Source of the DNA: Acanthochlamys bracteata
Taxonomy: Eukaryota; Streptophyta; Magnoliopsida; Pandanales; Velloziaceae
Assembly (NCBI GenBank): GCA_019914995.1
Contig: CM034144.1
Coordinates: 5,673,489 to 5,737,488, forward strand
Reading direction: 5' to 3'
DNA: 64,000 bases
The notes under the pieces were generated by a model. That model searched no databases. It was not told the origin of the DNA and saw only the letters and a program-made list of their open reading frames with translations. Shown here piece after piece: positions 60,868 through 64,000 of the stretch. Position 1 is the stretch's first letter; each line of letters opens with the position of its first letter. Position numbers and translations under genes: made by a program.

Positions 60868-61697
60868 TGCTAGGTTTAGAGATCGGACACAAATACATAT
60901 GTATATAAAACTAAACACACCAGATAGGGCAGCGAAATTATAAAGTGTGTCAACGATCTTACAACTTAAGGGAACAATGAGATAAGATAAGAAGCAATAG
61001 ATAATAGATAGAAGATTTACGTGGAAAAACTCCTCACACCAAATGAAGATGGAAAAACTACGCTACAACGAAAACGAAAACTTTATTAAAAAACAAATAT
61101 TACACCACATCTTTATAAGGCTATTTCTAAGTATAGCTCTTATTGAAAAAATACACCGCTCTCTTTACAAGACTATTACCAAAAGTAGTTTTTATTGGAG
61201 GGATTATAATTAGTTTTTACAAATAGAATTATTAGTGGCTACCATAAGAGAAAGAGTGTATGTTTAGATGCTTGTTGTTCTTAAGCTTTCTTGATTGATT
61301 GTTGTGATTATAGTACTATATGTAGTATTGTATTGGTTGTGTGTATTCAGATGGGGACTCTTCTTATTTATAATTCTTCCTTCTTTTGATGAACGATTGA
61401 GATGACTTTTATCAGACGGTTGAAAATGCTTGTTCAGAATGTTCTTCTAAAATATTTTGTGAATATTATTTGAAGATATCTTGGCACACAGCTCTAGGTG
61501 CCATAAACGAGCACCATATTTTTTATTTTTCTTGCACAGCATTTTTGATTATGCAACTATTTTGGCACATAAATTTAGGTGTCATAAATGAGCACCATAT
61601 TTTTTACTTTTTTAGAATATTCTAAAGTGATCTAAAAGATAACTTTGCTAAGAAGAAAATAGTAAGAAGAAAAAACCAAACTAAGCATACTTCAATA
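60868..61697 (-). repeat. 5' LTR of the copia fossil
   Basis: About 830 bases, next to the tRNA-Met primer-binding site. About 160 bases longer than the 3' LTR, the extra sequence lying in the middle (around 61290-61480). Confidence 0.82.
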
Positions 61698-61700
61698 TAG

Positions 61701-61920
61701 GGTGTGTTTATTTTAAGATAAATTTGAATTTTAAAAGTGAGTTAAAAAAATTAAATTAAAAATTAAAAATACTTAAGAAAAAAATTTTATATTAATTTGT
61801 ATTAATAGTAAATTTTAAAATTAAAATTAAAAAAATTGATAGAAAAAAATTATTAAAAATTTTTATTTATTTTATATCAAAAATAAATTTGAAAAAAGTA
61901 AAATTTGTGTTGTAAAAAAA
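61701..61920. repeat. AT-rich MITE-like element, family E
   Basis: Starts GTGTGTTTATTTTAAGATAA. The inverse (TTATTTCAAGATAAACACAC) ends a similar AT-rich block at about 45825-46032, and comparable stretches occur near 27880-28100, 37545-37790 and 54060-54305. It abuts the copia 5' LTR. Confidence 0.5.
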
Positions 61921-62522
61921 TTAGTCCACGGTGGAGTTTACCACTCTCGACAAACTATGCATTGAACTTCTTTAACCAAAAACTACAAGTGAAACAAAAA
62001 TAAAAACCAAAACTTAGAGTTTTAATTCTTATATACGAAAGAATATCAAAGAATGTCTCTTTCAAAATAAAATGCTAGCTAATAATGAGCAGACCATCCA
62101 TGTGAATAATGCTCTCAAGAAGAGAAAAAACAAACTATAAAAAAAGGGAAGAAAACTTCATGCTGGTCACCATCTGTCAAAACACGCATTATAAAAATTT
62201 CGGTTTACAGCTAGGCCCAGCTATTTATTGGGCCCACACGGTAATAGTGGTGGTCCATTTCCTAGTAATATTTAACGTTTTAATCTCTCTATTAAATCAA
62301 TTAATTTTATTTATAATATTTAAATTCAATTAAAATTAAAGACGAAGGCTGCTTTCATCTTCGATTCTCTTTCTTTGCTGCTCCATTTTCTTTGTATTAA
62401 CTGCCTGCTGCATTTTCTTTGATTATTTGATCTTGTTTCTTTCCATCACAATTCGATTTTGGAAACTGTAGAAGAGAGAAATAAGAAGAACTAGTACTGG
62501 TAGAAAGAAAAAAGGAAGAGAG
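61921..62522 (+). other. Promoter and leader of the LORELEI-like gene
   Basis: AT-rich upstream DNA turning into a CT-rich leader (TTCGATTCTCTTTCTTTGC) from about 62350, as is usual for plant 5' UTRs. TTATTTATAATATTTAAA at about 62306-62323 could serve as the TATA region. No other gene is seen here. Confidence 0.45.
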
Positions 62523-63322
62523 ATGGGTTTGTTGTTGCTGAGAGTGGTATTGGTGTTGGCATCTGTGGGATTTGTTCTCTCTGATTCGTTCATTGCGGGT
62601 ACCATTTAGTTTTTTGAGCTGCATAGGTTTCAAGATTTATTTGAAATTTTGATTCTGATTTGTTCTTTTTCTGGTTCTGGTTCTGCTTTAGTGGTGTTGT
62701 TTTTAGGTTTTATAGCAAATGTTCTTGTGTTCTCTGCCAATGCAAGCTTTATAATGTGATTTCGAGTTTGTATTTGTGATGTTGGTTTCGTTATTTTACT
62801 TCTTTGCTGCTGATCTTTGTAAAAGCAAGCTTCTGAAGTATATCACAACTGATTTCTTGATTTGCTTGTCTTCCTTGTTTTTCCTTTGGTTGCTAATTGA
62901 AATATGCGTTCTCTTCTGCTAATTATTTGATGTTTTGTGGTTTCATTTCTGGATCTGCTTATAGGGAATTTTTTACTTGCTGATATTTGGTTTTGCTTGT
63001 AATGTTTTCATTCGTTGAGCTGTATCCTGTTGACTTTTGTTTTGTCTGTAGATTCATTCTTATATTTGTTTACTAGCAGTTAAAATTAATCTTCAAAAAT
63101 CAACTTCTTAGGTTTTATGACATTTTTTTAATGTAGTTGTGATATAATTTTCTCCACTTTCTGGGTTTGCGTATATCTTATTCATTTTCTTGTTTTTACA
63201 TGTAATTTCATTCATTCTTTTCAGGGGTTTGAGTTTAATATTCATTGCGTTTGTATTATCTGCAGATGGAGTGTTGCAGATGCGCATATCTACTGGCCGG
63301 AGTTTGTTGCAGACAAAGAAAA
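62523..63322 (+). CDS. LLG: LORELEI-like GPI-anchored protein (LLG), 3' part beyond the window
   Basis: LLG proteins are small cysteine-rich GPI-anchored co-receptors that chaperone FERONIA-type receptor kinases and help perceive RALF peptides at the plasma membrane. Exons seen: 62523-62598 and 63266-63322. Exon 1 codes a signal peptide (MGLLLLRVVLVLASVGFVLS, then DSFIA). Exon 2 codes DGVLQMRISTGRSLLQTKK, matching the FISDGVFE...GRNLLQTKKTCP stretch of Arabidopsis LLG1; the donor AAAA/GTAAG leaves phase 1, as needed to continue with ACA TGC (Thr-Cys). The cysteine-rich M8CM-like module and GPI tail should lie on exons after 64000; 63323-64000 holds no further coding sequence. A broken relative lies at 53732. 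Confidence 0.82.
62983..63091 (+). repeat. 109-bp block shared with 54546-54654
   Basis: Lies in intron 1 of the LLG gene. One mismatch to the copy 8.4 kb upstream. Contains TTTTGTCTGTAGATTCATTC, a plausible cryptic acceptor. Confidence 0.93.
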
Positions 63323-64000
63323 GTAAGTTTTATGCTGTAAGTCTGTAGCTAGCCCAACCTAACAGGTCCTTTTGTGTTTGAATTGATGGATTCTTCTAGA
63401 CAATTGCACCTTGAGCCGTTTAGCAATTCCACTGTTTTTTTCATGTTTTCTATATGATTTAGGAAATTTAGATGAGTAAATCTATTTGGAGGGAATCAAT
63501 CTATGACTTCCTGATGATGTCAGAATAATGGTTATGGATACAATGAGGGGGGCAGTTATACTTGAGGATGGATTGTGCTTTGACAGCTTATGTTGTAAAG
63601 AGTCGTTCATTGGATGGATTGTGCTTCATAAGCAGGAAAGAATTAGACAAGAGGCTTCATGAAAGACTGATTTAGATTAAACTAAGATTGTTCAGATCAT
63701 TATGCCTTGTAAGGGGACAAAGTAGAGAGAAGAGGCTTCTGAAAATAATAAATTCAGCTTAGATGCAGCTGCCATGTAGTTTCTTAAGGTGGCAAGTAGT
63801 AACTGCCAGTAGTTTCCTGATGACTTAACTACCGGGACTGACCAATCAATGCATGCTTGTATTCAACCAAAATTCTCTTAACCTTAGATTATGGTTGAGA
63901 GTAGGCTGCAAATATTTGCTTCTCCTGTTAAATTCTTGGTTGGGGTAATCATGATAGAATAGGAAATTAATTTCTGAAAGCCCATGGCTCATGTAAACAT

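Larger units (their letters stand above)
56091..61697 (-). mobile_element. Fossil Ty1/copia LTR retrotransposon
   Basis: Full-length in outline, about 5.6 kb, read on the minus strand. The 5' LTR is 60868-61697 and the 3' LTR 56091-56756. A primer-binding site complementary to initiator tRNA-Met (TGGTATCAGAGC) lies just inside the 5' LTR. Parts follow the copia order: GAG about 60200-60860, protease region about 59500-60200 (weak), integrase about 58900-59400, reverse transcriptase about 57500-58470, RNase H about 57106-57490. LTRs start TG and end CA. Coding is spread over at least seven short open stretches, so on the order of ten or more breaks; it is inactive. By eye the LTRs differ at perhaps a fifth of aligned positions and one carries a large indel, so the insertion is old, several million years or more. 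No clear target duplication remains. Confidence 0.9.

Overview
The window is nuclear DNA from a flowering plant, almost certainly a dicot. It holds plant-specific families (a DYW-class PPR protein, the tapetal regulator MYB80, an AAP-type amino acid permease, a Sec14-nodulin protein, a LORELEI-like GPI-anchored protein). Introns are short, GT-AG and AT-rich, and the intergenic DNA is very AT-rich and crowded with MITEs. The species cannot be named from the sequence. There are seven recognisable protein genes (two cut by the window edges), two host pseudogene fragments and one decayed Ty1/copia element.

Layout. 1-17.85 kb (+): proteasome activator PA200/PSME4, 34 coding exons visible, with the start exon off the left edge. 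Its third visible intron carries a nest of fold-back MITEs set in TA/TG microsatellite. 18.05-19.72 kb (-): an R2R3-MYB matching MYB80, tail to tail with PA200. 21.0-23.1 kb (-): an intronless DYW PPR protein. 23.35-26.13 kb (-): an amino acid permease in seven exons. 28.8-32.8 kb (-): a KRTCAP2-like oligosaccharyltransferase subunit in four exons. 33-46 kb: gene-poor AT-rich DNA with many copies of a few MITE-like families, short tandem repeats and one leader-like island near 33.9 kb. 46.47-52.8 kb (+): a Sec14-like phosphatidylinositol transfer protein with a C-terminal nodulin-like part and a 1.4 kb intron in its 5' leader. 53.7-55.7 kb: a broken copy of a LORELEI-like gene start and a decayed ABCG transporter fragment. 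56.1-61.7 kb (-): the fossil copia element with both LTRs. 62.5 kb to the end (+): an intact-looking LORELEI-like gene start whose later exons lie past the right edge.

The genes do not form a pathway; this is an ordinary plant neighbourhood. I did not find a convincing new multi-gene system. The points most worth a second look are the MITE nest in the PA200 intron; two 84-nt, stop-free, frame-preserving introns in PA200 (one with a GC donor, one apparently forced by a one-base change at the donor); the LORELEI-like gene/pseudogene pair sharing a 109-bp block with one mismatch in a different order; and a 16-bp perfect inverted repeat in the Sec14 gene that looks like a templated insertion.
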